Positions 51,854-62,300 of a DNA stretch of 64,000 nucleotides are shown here, piece by piece. The DNA comes from Nitzschia sp. pyKryTriq1 (taxonomy: Eukaryota; Bacillariophyta; Bacillariophyceae; Bacillariales; Bacillariaceae), in NCBI GenBank assembly GCA_956465555.1, contig OY101116.1, positions 1,240,001-1,304,000 of the forward strand, given 5' to 3'. The position numbers and the translations under genes are program-made. Within the stretch, counting starts at the first letter, position 1. Every line of letters begins with the position of its first letter. A model generated the notes under the pieces. It was not told where the DNA came from and searched no databases. It saw only the letters and a program-made list of their open reading frames with translations.

Positions 51854-53236
51854 TTAGTTACTGGGCTTCACCTTTTTCTTTTTCTTCTTGTCTTTCTTTT
51901 TCTTCAGCGTTTTCGCTTGTTCAACAAGTGTTCTAGCCTTCTTGATTGCCGCATCGTCCATCGCCATATCATCATCCATGGCAACCTTTCGTTTCAAATG
52001 TTTCGGCTCCTTGTCCTCCTTCTTTGTTTCTTCCTTTTTAGCTGTCTTTTCAACTGAAGTCTTGGTTTCGTTTTGTTTTTCTTCTTGTGTCTCTTCGTCC
52101 ATGCACCACGCAACCAAACACGTGATTCGCGCTCCTGTACCAAGTCTCGTGCTTTCTAGAATATCAACAGCCAAGTCGAGGTCGTCGTCGCTTTGCTTGG
52201 AGCTATTTTCATCTTCGTCGGATTCGTCATTTTCGTCGTCGTCGTCAGAGTTCTCCTCGTTATCGTCGGACATCATCCGCACGGCGCCTTCCAGATTCAT
52301 GAGGCTTACAACACCTGCACTATTTGATGTAACAACAAAATAGCCACGCACGGAGCAGATGCATTTAAATCGTTCTTCCCTTGCCAGATGCGAGTCAACA
52401 GGCTCAATGGCCATAATCGCCCGGCGAGCCTCATCAAGACTGTCCTCCACTGCCAAAACTGGTAGAGAGCCATCGTTACATGCTGCAGCCGCAAATAAGC
52501 CTTCGGGTCCCGACATCAAAGTCACTTGATTAACTCGGCTAGGAAGGTCCACATCCAATAGGTCCTTTCCGGTTGCGACCTCCCGCACAGTAATGTGAGA
52601 ACCATAGGCCATAGCATAGAACTCTCCATCAGTCGACCAAGCTAAACTTTCAACAGGATCATATCGCGCAGCCCCACCCAACTGCGTAGAAGGCTTGATT
52701 TTGTTGACAAAAGCCAATCGCCCTTTCGTAAGATCCCATAGCTTGAGTTTCCCGTCCGAGATCCCAGCACTCAAAGCGAGCTTCCCTGTCGGATGGACAG
52801 CCAAACTTCCCACGCCACCTTCGTGCCCAGCCAAAACGTGCTGAACAGACCAGTCACGTTTTTTGTATATGCATATTTTTCCACTTGCGAATCCAATTAC
52901 ACAATGTGTCGATTGTTTAGTGGGGGGTGCAAAGGCACTGCACAGGGGTGTTCCAAAGTCAGAAGGAGTCCGAACTTCACCCGAAGAAGTCATACGTTTA
53001 TGCCAGTCATGAGTACGCAATGTCTCATCATAACCACAGGAGAGAAGTGGACCCGGTTCATCGCCTTTGGGGCTGGACGCAATGCTTAGGCTTCGAATAC
53101 TGCCGGCATGAACAGATGTGGCAAACGTCAGCTCTAGGCCCGTCTTCTCCTTGGTATTTTGGAGCTCCCAACCAGCGAGGACTCCATCGTATGTCCCTGC
53201 CGCGATGACAAGACCAGAAGATCTTATCGAGGTCAT
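51854..53236 (-). CDS. MAK11: MAK11/PAK1IP1 WD40 ribosome-biogenesis factor
   Basis: 460 aa from ATG 53236. WD40-type blades run through residues 1-330. Diagnostic stretches are VIAAGTYDGVLAGWEL at the start, LLSCGYDETLRTHDW, LAGHEGGVGSLAVHPTGKLALSAGISDGKLKLWDL and KGRLAFVNKIK. The HP(T/S)GKLALS segment and the weakly conserved WD ends match yeast Mak11 and human PAK1IP1, which recruit factors to the pre-60S particle in the nucleolus. The C-terminal third is acidic then basic (SDDDDENDESDEDEN; KKKKDKKKKKKVK), usual for nucleolar proteins. An unrelated 18-codon frame begins at about 53400 upstream. It is convergent with the transporter (65 bases). Confidence 0.88.
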   Translation of the reverse strand: MTSIRSSGLVIAAGTYDGVLAGWELQNTKEKTGLELTFATSVHAGSIRSLSIASSPKGDEPGPLLSCGYDETLRTHDWHKRMTSSGEVRTPSDFGTPLCSAFAPPTKQSTHCVIGFASGKICIYKKRDWSVQHVLAGHEGGVGSLAVHPTGKLALSAGISDGKLKLWDLTKGRLAFVNKIKPSTQLGGAARYDPVESLAWSTDGEFYAMAYGSHITVREVATGKDLLDVDLPSRVNQVTLMSGPEGLFAAAACNDGSLPVLAVEDSLDEARRAIMAIEPVDSHLAREERFKCICSVRGYFVVTSNSAGVVSLMNLEGAVRMMSDDNEENSDDDDENDESDEDENSSKQSDDDLDLAVDILESTRLGTGARITCLVAWCMDEETQEEKQNETKTSVEKTAKKEETKKEDKEPKHLKRKVAMDDDMAMDDAAIKKARTLVEQAKTLKKKKDKKKKKKVKPSN

Positions 53237-53599
53237 GATTAAATATTTCAATACAAGTTGTCGCAAACGTGGGTGGTCCACGGTGTGGATATTGCCTTCC
53301 GTTGTGATAATTCCTGTTGCTCCTACTCGTACGAAGACGAATCAATCATCATCATCATCCATCGTTCTTTGCTTTTTTGATGTTTTGGCGGGTGACATGG
53401 TGGTATGATTGGTTGGTGGGTAATCGATTTAGTCGACGGAACAACCTTCATTCTGCAGTATGCTTACGGAACTGCCACGTCATCAATGTGGATACACAGA
53501 CATGATCGTTTGGGGCATATCATATCCGGATGGTACATAAATATAGAGAGCCGGCATGGCTCCCGTTGGCGAGCCCTGCCGGCCTTCAGGATAATCGAT
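53237..53599. other. Spacer upstream of MAK11
   Basis: It holds the MAK11 promoter (leftward). A short leader-like frame starting at about 53400 on the minus strand (MSPAKTSKKQRTMDDDDD, then stop) could be an upstream ORF. Nothing else is seen. Confidence 0.45.
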
Positions 53600-54213
53600 T
53601 GATGGTCACAATGATAGAATCACTTTGGTTGCCGGGTAATGAACCCGAGTTCGACGAAGACACCACCAAGAAAGCGCTGTTCGAATCATTCCCTGAGAAA
53701 TGGCAGCGCGACTACTTGAAGAGCGGTCGGCGCTACACCAACGATTCCGTTGAAGAAATCGTCCCCTATATGAATCTAGTCAAGGGTACTGCGGACGAAG
53801 ATGATGAGAAAGGAGGTTCGAAAAGGAAGGGCGAGGACAGAAATAACAACCCAAGGTGCATCCGAGGCGGAGGAGCTCCTGGTGGACGCAATGGAAATGG
53901 AGGACGATCCCAAGGACGTGGAGACTTCATGATGCCCGATGGACCATGCAAGGTCGCAAACCATCATGGCCACAAGTGGAGTGAATGCAGTTTGAATCCA
54001 AGATCCAACAACTTTAGAATGTATCGCGGAGGACATGGCGGATCCGGCGGTGGTCGTGGTGGAGATCGATTCGGTGGTGGAAGATTTGGAGGACGAGGAA
54101 ACAATGATGGACGTAGAGGGTTTGTGACTAGAAATCTGGACAATTCGTCCAAAACAGTGCATCAAACAATAATTCCAATATTCCCACAGTATCTAATGAT
54201 AATAAAGAGATAA
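53600..54213 (+). mobile_element. Relic of a Ty1/copia-type LTR retrotransposon, gag-like part
   Basis: The conceptual protein has the gag-like pattern of diatom copia (CoDi) elements: LPGNEPEFDEDTTKKALFESF, a PEKWQRDYLKSGRR helix, SVEEIVPYMN, a basic linker, a zinc-knuckle-like PCKVANHHGHKWSECSLNP, then a Gly/Arg-rich stretch. No protease, integrase or reverse-transcriptase part and no terminal repeats are seen nearby, so it is a broken fossil. It looks moderately old. Confidence 0.6.
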
Positions 54214-54291
54214 CTTTGTAGCAGTAATTTTGTTTGGCTTTAGTTTATTGTCTATTGCAGTGCATCCGGAGGACGGCCATGCATTTCTGCC

Positions 54292-54888
54292 ATGAAGCAT
54301 CAAACAAGCCATCGGGGGTTAGAATTTCCCATTCGTAAAACATACCGTGTCCTGTTCCGGAGGTCTATTGAAAGACCACAATATCTTCCTTTCCCTAAGC
54401 ATAGGATAGTAGGTCGGTTTGGAAGAGATCTCACGCCAGGCAACTCCTTTAACGGTTGCAATTCCAAGAGTCAACACAAATCAACAGAAGTTGTTCTTAC
54501 CAAGTTCATGGTCATGGAGCGAGATACGTGCGGTGCCTTTTTCGAATATGCACATCTGATATGGAATGATGTGGTTCTTCATGAAGGGGAAGGTCCTCTC
54601 TGGAATGGAGAGGACATTTTCATGTCCTTGGTAGCCAACCACATTTATGGAGAACCAGACGATGGCCGCAAGTTCAATAACTATGCTATGGATTGGCTGA
54701 ATGTATGGCAAGCCGATGATTCTCTCAAGGATTATTCCAACGGGAAGCTTGATATCTCTGGCGGGATGAAGGGCTACTCGATCTGGGATTGGAGATGGTG
54801 GCAGACCGTACTAAGACGAAATCGGCATTATTCTTACAGGGGAATGCTGTGGCAGACAGCGCGCAAGCGCCTCCGGGAGTTGCAGTAA
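54292..54888 (+). pseudogene. Exostosin/GT64-like glycosyltransferase fragment
   Basis: 198 codons are open from ATG 54292. The segment EVVLTKFMVMERDTCGAFF, then GPLWNGEDIFMSLVANHIYG, resembles the conserved C-terminal core of GT64 exostosin-like transferases (family (G/C)EDIAMNFLVAN with an acidic catalytic residue). A complete GT64 domain is about 250 residues and is usually preceded by targeting sequence with a DDD-type metal motif, which I do not see. It therefore seems truncated at the 5' side, next to the retroelement relic. It might still be a short expressed gene. Confidence 0.45.
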
Positions 54889-55105
54889 TTCGGTGGCTAT
54901 TCTTCATCTTTATGTTGGTCGATGTCACTGTCAACCTTGCGATATCAGCATCAATTAATGTTGTTTGTGCGTAATCAGGACGTCTTTTTGTTGTCTCTTC
55001 CTGCATTTTTCTGGCTACTAGACTCTTACTTGGGTAGCATTCAGTACGTTAAAACTACCTAGAACCTGCCTCACCACACGTCCACGTCGTATAGTTTCCT
55101 CCGAA

Positions 55106-55684
55106 CTATCTCAGTGTCGGCTTTTGTCTACAATACACTCGTCCATCGTCGTCTTGTGTAATAATAAAGGCTTGGACGTCCTTCGGCTTCTCTCCTTGCG
55201 TGGCCGTCTTGGCTAGGTTCCCAACGAATCCTGCAAGCCCAGTTCGTTTCAGTGGAGGCCCGTACCGACCCGTCGCCATTGAGTAGGTTGTCGCGCACGT
55301 CGGGCAAGCCACCCGGGGTAGCTCCTTCCAAGCTGGATCGTCAGCAATCAAATCTCCCTTCCATAAATCGAATGCACATCTTGGACAGTCGCCTTGTACC
55401 GCGTAGAATCGTCCATCGACATTAGCGCAGGCGATGGTGACTTTCTCCCCAAACTCCCAACCTTTGATCATTCCCGGTGCAGGCAGGGTGACTCCGGTAA
55501 TTTCTTGACCTTTTCCTTGATTCAACGAATTGATTGAGTTTCCCTTTTTCTTAGAGACTGAGTTTTCGCCACTTAGAGTCTTTTTCAGACTTCCCTTTCC
55601 TCGCTTCACCATCATCAGCAACGAAAACGAATTCACTGTGGTTGCGATCAACATAAGGCAAATCGTTGCAGTCAAAACTCTCAT
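55106..55684 (-). CDS. Plastid-targeted Rieske-fold protein lacking His ligands (PSB33/TEF5-like)
   Basis: A single exon encodes 192 aa. The signal peptide ends TTVNS|FSLL (Phe at +1), predicting plastid import. The Rieske-like fold has GRFYAVQGDCPRCAFDLWKG and RVACPTCATTYSMATGRYGPPL. True Rieske clusters need CxH and CxxH, whereas here both pairs are Cys (Cys100, Cys103, Cys127, Cys130), so a [2Fe-2S] Rieske center is not expected; zinc or no metal is possible. Plant PSB33 (TEF5), a thylakoid protein that stabilises photosystem II-LHCII supercomplexes, has a Rieske-like fold with changed ligands and a CPRC motif, making it the best match from memory. Confidence 0.68.
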   Translation of the reverse strand: MRVLTATICLMLIATTVNSFSLLMMVKRGKGSLKKTLSGENSVSKKKGNSINSLNQGKGQEITGVTLPAPGMIKGWEFGEKVTIACANVDGRFYAVQGDCPRCAFDLWKGDLIADDPAWKELPRVACPTCATTYSMATGRYGPPLKRTGLAGFVGNLAKTATQGEKPKDVQAFIITQDDDGRVYCRQKPTLR

Positions 55685-56120
55685 TTTTCTCGCTTGCGTT
55701 TTGATATAGGTGGGAATTGGTGGGTGTAATGGCTTTCAAAGTGGACCAACCGCTGTTCAATAGCACCCATATGTATCCCCATCGTCCAAGAGCAAACCAC
55801 TCTCCTGTGGACTCCTCCTCCTACTCTGTCCTCTGAAACGATGTCCCACCAACCACACACGTCATACATAGTACATCGTCCGATGAGCGCGGCAAACACG
55901 TGGTTGACTACTTCGACCGATGAGTCAGCAGCCGCATTCTGGCCGCATTTTTACTTTTGTGGTCTTGTGTTTGCTGTTTGCACCATCGTGCCTCGTGCTT
56001 CGATGATAAAAGACGAAGCATTTTCAGTTCTCAACAGTTGATTTGAATCTCTGCATTTAGATTCTTCAAGCTACGTACCACTACAAGTAGAGGATAGGTC
56101 GTCTATCTAACAACGATAAA
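55685..56120. other. Divergent promoter
   Basis: It lies between the PSB33-like gene and COQ5. No gene is seen; short frames lack motifs. A possible CCAAT-like box and GATAAAA (about 56002-56008) occur, without strong support for use. Confidence 0.45.
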
Positions 56121-57104
56121 ATGACGACTCCATATTGTGCGAGCAGGATTTGTGGGTTGTCGCGATCCGCATTGAGAAAGTCTGTCCATTGCTTCAAGAA
56201 AAACGCCCAAGCGCGGCTATTCAGCACTCAAGATGGTTCCGCCTCTACGAGTCGTCGTCCCCGCCCTTACATCCAGGGAGAGGAGACCCACTTTGGCTTT
56301 GAATCGGTTGGAATCAATGAAAAAGAGGGACGAGTTCGAGAAGTATTTGAGAGCGTGGCAGATTCTTATGACGTCATGAACGATCTCATGAGCGGAGGTA
56401 TTCACCGCTACTGGAAAGACTATCTATTGGATGTATCCGCAGTGGCATCCATGGCGCAAGCAGTGCGAAAATTTCCGGGAAATGAGCTTCGGATTTTGGA
56501 TGTTGCCGGAGGAACAGGCGACGTGGCATTTCGTTTCATCGATGCAGCTGGGTGCCCCGAGCGTTCGAAATCTTCTGGCGAGGATTGCATTTCTGTGACA
56601 GTCTGCGATATCAACCCTGAAATGCTTCGAGTTGGTGAGAAACGGGCCCGGGAAAGATTTGGTTCTTCGCTGCTCGATGAGACAAAGGCCCTCTCCTTTG
56701 TCGAGGGCAATGCTCAAAGCCTGCAATTTCCCGACAATTCGTTCGATTTGTACACGATCGCCTTTGGACTTCGGAATGTCACCGATGTCGATATGGCGCT
56801 ACGCGAGGCCTACAGGGTTCTAAAACCAGGTGGAAGATTTATGTGCTTGGAATTTTCACAAATCCCTGATCCGATCCTTCGTCAAATATACGACACCTAT
56901 TCCTTTAATGTCATTCCGGGCCTGGGAGAACTGGTAGCCAATGATCGAGCGTCTTATCAATACTTGGTGGAAAGCATCAGGAAGTTTTCGAATCAGGAGG
57001 AATTGGTTTCGAGAATGAATGATGCCGGACTCCAAGTATCCAAGTACACAAATTTGACGGGTGGGATCGTTGCTCTCCACGAAGGATGGAAGCCTCTTTC
57101 TTAG
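56121..57104 (+). CDS. COQ5: COQ5-type 2-hexaprenyl-benzoquinol C-methyltransferase
   Basis: A single exon encodes 327 aa. A basic, Ser/Ala-rich presequence (about 1-45, KSVHCFKKNAQARLFST) suggests mitochondrial import. UbiE/COQ5 signatures are VFESVADSYDVMNDLMSGGIHRYWKD, the SAM-binding RILDVAGGTGDVAFR, NAQSLQFPDNSFDLYTIAFGLRNVTD, RVLKPGGRFMCLEFS and NDRASYQYLVESIRKF. It performs the C-methylation step of ubiquinone synthesis. The mitochondrial presequence argues against a plastid MenG role. Convergent with the small gene at 57333-57888. Confidence 0.95.
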   Translation: MTTPYCASRICGLSRSALRKSVHCFKKNAQARLFSTQDGSASTSRRPRPYIQGEETHFGFESVGINEKEGRVREVFESVADSYDVMNDLMSGGIHRYWKDYLLDVSAVASMAQAVRKFPGNELRILDVAGGTGDVAFRFIDAAGCPERSKSSGEDCISVTVCDINPEMLRVGEKRARERFGSSLLDETKALSFVEGNAQSLQFPDNSFDLYTIAFGLRNVTDVDMALREAYRVLKPGGRFMCLEFSQIPDPILRQIYDTYSFNVIPGLGELVANDRASYQYLVESIRKFSNQEELVSRMNDAGLQVSKYTNLTGGIVALHEGWKPLS

Positions 57105-57332
57105 CGCGTCGTCTCAGCCGCGTCCTGGGACAGCTTATTCCTTGCATGCTGCTCCACTTTTCTTAGGTGCTACACTAAAGCTAGACATGCAAATAAACAT
57201 AGATTAACATTTTGTTTTCTGCTATTGATGGCTTCCCACTGGAGACCCACGTCGATCTCAGTCTTGGAACACGACACAAAAAGCGCACAGGTGTCTGTTG
57301 CGAACTGATTTCCGCCTCTCAAAGTCGACTCT

Positions 57333-57888
57333 TTACGCTTCGTCCTTGGTTGCAAACTCAAAAGGCATCTCGAGGCCACAGCACATCATGCCGTTGGATT
57401 GTTCAGGCTGCTCGGTCTCTTCGCGTTCCTCGCCCTCAAGCTCGTGGTCAGAGGCGAAGTCCTCAATGGGGGCATCGACGATCTGGATTGAAAAAGATTG
57501 TGAGTGAAAGTTGGAATCATTCCAGAGGACAAAGAATTATCCCTTGTGCAAACTTACATCAGCGCTAGGTGCCGAAGGATCGGGGTGGGCAATCTCCTCC
57601 GGCTCTTGGACAGCCTTTGGGGATCGGGTGGATTTGCAGCCTCCGAATACGTTTCTCAACTTCCTTAGAACCCTGTAAATATCGAAAGAAAGTGTTTAGT
57701 CTTTTGTTAGTTTCTCGGTCGGTTCATCGTGCTATTGTGATTATGGTTCGCTGCTGTCTTGGTCCTTACATCTTGTATCTTGTCGTAAAATTTTGTTTGT
57801 CGTGATACTTTATTCTGAAAATTTGGAATTGTGAGGAGTCGAATGAATGGAGTGAGATGAGACGACGACTTGTAACCGTTGCGTTCAT
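57333..57888 (-). CDS. Small acidic protein of unknown function, three exons
   Basis: Exons are 57888-57770, 57672-57558 and 57482-57333 (introns 97 and 75 bases, both GT-AG), giving 127 aa with an exactly continuous frame. The N-terminal half is basic (LRKLRNVFGGCKSTRSPK). The C-terminal half is strongly acidic (IEDFASDHELEGEEREETEQPEQ) and ends with a Cys pair (NGMMCCGLEMPFEF). The ATG of VLRKL can also be formed across the first splice junction (AT|G), so translation might begin there and give about 87 residues. No known domain. The evidence is splice-site quality and frame, not homology. Confidence 0.5.
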
Positions 57889-59353
57889 GCTCAACTGTCA
57901 ACAAGGTTTTAGGCGGAGTGAAAATTATAAAAATAGCCCAAGGCCAAAAGGATCCCTTAAGTGTCGAAAGATGTGATCCTTTAAGTAAATTCCAAAGGGC
58001 ATATCCACATTCTCGCTATTTTCGATTACTTAGACATATTCATCGAAAACCACCGCCATCACTTAGACAATCGAAAATGGGCATCTCCGTTGAAACGGTT
58101 ACCCATTATACAGCGCTTTAGAGTGCATTGCGTTTTGCGAGGATACCTCGCTCCGGCCCCCCGGCCGCCGGGCGGCGCTACCGGTAGCTACAGACAGTAC
58201 ACGGTACGTGTACTGGTACAGTACGTACACTCTACGAGTACTAGTAGAGCATCGTAGAAATTTCCGACTCTTGACTGAAACTGGACTGGATTTTCAATTA
58301 ATCATACCAGTCAATTCCAAACATTTCCCTATTTTAAATACTTGTCCCGCATCCCATTTGCTTTCTACCGGTACGTAAAATAATTGCATAAACCTAAGAT
58401 TCATTCAACTCCAAGCTTTTTTGAGTTGGGTGGGGTTTCCTCCTGCTTTGGATATCTGATAGCCTATGTAGTAACCCAAACTGAACAGTTATGTTTTATA
58501 CGTTCACGGAGCACTAGATAATAAGTGGTCCAGTGTTTGGTCAAGGAACAAAGATCTGAAAGAACCTTCTTGAGATAATGGGTCTACAAAGATGCACCAC
58601 CCTACAAAATCTGTTCAAAAACTTTAAGGAACTGGTCAGGACTTGGCCAGCTCTCCATTGAGTCGAGGATGTAGTACCCAACTGGCCTTGAACTGGACTC
58701 ACCTATGTACCTGACTGGCACGCTTTCCATTTTCCCTATTTCGTAGACGACTGCGGGCCTTGCCTCTACGAGTATAGTGCTCGTGCCAGTACTTCCGCAG
58801 TACAACAGCTACGTACACATCCGTTGCACCACAGTGTTCCGTCGCTACCAGTCGTTTGCCACAATCGTCATTCACGCTCGGGAACCACATCAACGATGCA
58901 CGCGACACCCGCGCGAGGCTCGAAAAAATCCATCCCAGCGAGCAAAGAAAGTCGAAAGATTTGTCCAGCGTCGTCAGTCGTCAGTCATGATGTCTCGCGT
59001 TTCATCGCCTGTCTACAAGAAGTACTGTACCGACTATCTACTATTTCTTGTCCTGTGAACGTCTTTCGCCAATGCCTTCTCAAACTGTGACTGGTTGCTT
59101 GTACTGCCAAGCAATCATCACTCCTTGAGCTCCTTTCCGCACTTTGGAACATAATACGTCCGATAAAGCACTCTAGCTGTTTGCATGAAAGAAAAAGAGC
59201 TGGATCGCCCATTTTCTCACTGCGTTGAGCGTCGGACGCAAGTCTTGGCGACTTTGGAGCAAAAGCAATCACTGAGTGAGGAGTCGCCGTCTCTTCCTCC
59301 AGACTTCCCACAAGTAGTCTACACGGTTGGCTGTGGTTGTAACTGGGACTGAA
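57889..59353. other. Divergent 1.5-kb spacer
   Basis: No supported gene. GCCCCCCGGCCGCCGGGCGG at 58158-58177 is a strong CG island-like patch. CTACCGGTAGC is a palindrome at 58179-58189, and GTACACGGTACGTGTACTGGTAC-type words follow to 58235. A minus-strand 67-codon frame at 58602-58805 and plus-strand frames near 58777-59090 have no motifs. The right end is the promoter of the giant gene at 59354. Confidence 0.5.
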
Positions 59354-62300
59354 ATGGGCACTCCTACCTATGATAACATTCGCAGACTGGCGAGTGAACT
59401 AAGGCAGGAAACTAGAGTGAAAGCAAGGCGCGAACTCGGAACGACTCTCCGCGAACGACTGAAGGACGAGAACGTGTTGAGAAGATTGGCGGTAGAAGCA
59501 ACCCCAGAAAAGTCCAACTGGCCCGAAGAAGACTCAATAGCTGCAAAGCGATGTCGAGCGCTGTCGGTTGTCTGGGCTCAAGTCATTCAAGGTGCTATCA
59601 ATGTTGCCCAGACAATTGTTGAGGGCAGAAAGGTCAAGCTCACGGAACACGACGTCGAGCTGCCGTACTTGTTGTTGCTAGATTGTGATAGAAGCAGTGA
59701 GGTTTTGGGAGATTCTTCGGTTGCAATTCCCATGCTTTCCAAGAAGGTAGTTCGGAGCCTGCTGAAATATTGTCTCGAATTCCTAGACGAATCGGTCAAC
59801 GTTGCTCGCTTAAAGCTTGTCGAGATGTTGAGCTATCTGTGCTCGAAAGCGGATTACGTCGGCGTCTTCAAATACCCCAGCGATTTTACTAGCATCATGG
59901 GTGAGCTTTCTTTTTACCTGACTCCCGAGGTACAGGGAAAAGATGTCATGCTCTTCAATGAAGCTGCCAAGGGACTGGACAATCTCTTTGCGACAACCAG
60001 ACGTTTGGGAATCGAAATGCACATTTTTGTCAGCGATACGCTCAAACTCATCTACGCTTTCTGCAAATCCCATTTGGAGGATCAAACAAGGACGATACGC
60101 CCGCAGGCCCCCGCACTCTCCCATGTCTTCAATACCGTCACGTCCATCCTCCGAGCCCATCCCGATTATTCCATCGGACCGATGAAGCGTTTTGGGCGCA
60201 TGATACTAAGATTCGCGAGAAAATGCTACCCCACTGCTAGATCTCCAGTGAAGGAAGCCTTGAATTCCTATTTACTGTCGCACTTGTGAGTTATGAGTAG
60301 TGCCACAATGGCCTTTCTTCTCTTCAGTTTCGTTTTCATACCGATCGTCTTCTCACTAGCAATAACCATCGTTTCAGATTTCTTGGTCAGTTTGCAGGAT
60401 CCGTCCAGGGTAGAGTTGCGGGGCATATGGGTGACCTTGGCAAGGCCTCGCTGATTCCTTCGATTCTAGACCAGTTGCTAGAGCTGGTGATGAAAGACAT
60501 GATGTATTTCTTTGGGGATAAACAACAAACTACACAAGGTGCAAGGCAAAGGGCCATTACCTGGGACATTCTAGACCAAAGACAACGACAGCATCTCGAA
60601 TTGGCGGCACGTCTACTGGCCTGTGCACAGCAAGAATTTTTATGCAAAGCTCAGTGGGATACAGTAGATGATCCAAAAGAAGCTTTGTTGTCATCACTAC
60701 AGATACGTGGCCCTGGAGAGGATGAATGGATCGAACAGGAGACCATCGGTCCGAAAGATTGTCCGACCGCAACATTTTCCGACAGCCCTTGGATGAAATA
60801 TGTTTTGTTGTGTCTGGCGAGCGAAGTAGACTGGCAAGGCTTTGTCGATAGGCAGCCAGGTATGAACGAAGGTCCAGATTCTGCACCGGGACTGTCGCCG
60901 CCGGGGAGAGACCTGCATGCGAAGTTTCCGTTCTTGCAACGAATAATGGGTACCGCACGGGGTTCATCGGCTCAGACACTGTCGTATTTGCCTGTCATTG
61001 GAGCATGTGCAGAATTATTTCCCGCAGGACAGTGCTGGACATCGAACATCTTTGAAGGCTGGAAGAGCCTAGTACCGAAGGACCCGATCTCACACGATGT
61101 GATGATCTGTCAATGCTGCACAGTTGATGATCTGTCTCTTCTCGTTTTGCTCCTGGCTTCTTTTCTCGAAGAGCAGGGTGGCCCCTTGGGTGATCTGAAA
61201 ATCCAGCTGTGGATCATCGTCGCGCTGATCAAGCTAACAGAGCCGACGGCTCTCTTCTATCGCCATGCCCGCGCAACCATGACACACCTCCATCTGTCGC
61301 CACTGGCGGTCTCGTGGAAGTTGGTGTGGCAGGTATTATTTCGACTGGACCTCAGGTATCACGATTCAACAAAAAGTACGGCTACTTTGACGCTGGGCGA
61401 ACTAGTGTTGGTTCTGGTCCGCAACATAGTGCAGCACAAATGCACGGATCCTGCTCTATGGAAGCTCGATTCCTTCAAGGACAAGCAGTCGTCCTTTCTT
61501 TATCAGCAGCAGAGTCTCCTGTGGAACCTACATGTTTTCCGGAACGCATCCTCAATATCATCAACCGTGCCTTTTGAACTGGTTAGCTGGGTATGTCAAA
61601 ATGTTGGGCTGTCAGAAACTGGAGCCGATCAAATTGATCCAGCTCCCATGCGCTTGCTGGTCGAAGGTGGCAAGGCATCCACTTGTCAGGGGCGATTCCA
61701 GGGTCGTCGGCAGCGGTTGATAAGCGTTGCCCTGGCCACTATGGAGTGCTACCTCAGGAATGAACAGTCTACAAGCCACCAAATGGTGCAAACAACGACC
61801 ACAACAGTCATCACTCTGATGCGAGGAAGAATGCCGTCGCCAATGATCATCCACGGCCTTCGAGGATCACACCAGAAACACAACGACGGTAAATATGTCT
61901 ACGGATCGAATGATCCCCTACGGTGTACCGACACACTGCCTTCTCTCTTGAAGTTGGATGAGAATCTGGACTGGCGTGAATTGTGCACAGAGATTCTTTG
62001 GAGGGATGACGACTGCCTAACTCCGCCGACAAGCGAAACATTTGTCGCCGGATTCGACGTCGTCTCCCAGGTTGCATCATTATACCGCAGCTCTGCTGAA
62101 AATGGGGAGACGTTGAAGTCAGTAGACTTTGTATCAGATGCTGAACTTTCAGAGCTTGCTCATTTCGTTCGGCTGTCGATAGAAAATAGGCTGTTTCCTC
62201 GGAGCGACGAGTTTTCACAAACCGGTGATGTGGAAATGCAAGATAGCCACTTGTCTGACTCGGAACGAAATCTATCACTTGCACCACGAAGCTTGGCGCT

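Noticed and set aside
53360-53400. Lys/Asp-rich 18-codon frame upstream of MAK11 as a possible first exon
   Set aside because: It ends in a stop and no donor/acceptor pair joins it in frame to the WD40 region; kept only as a possible upstream ORF.
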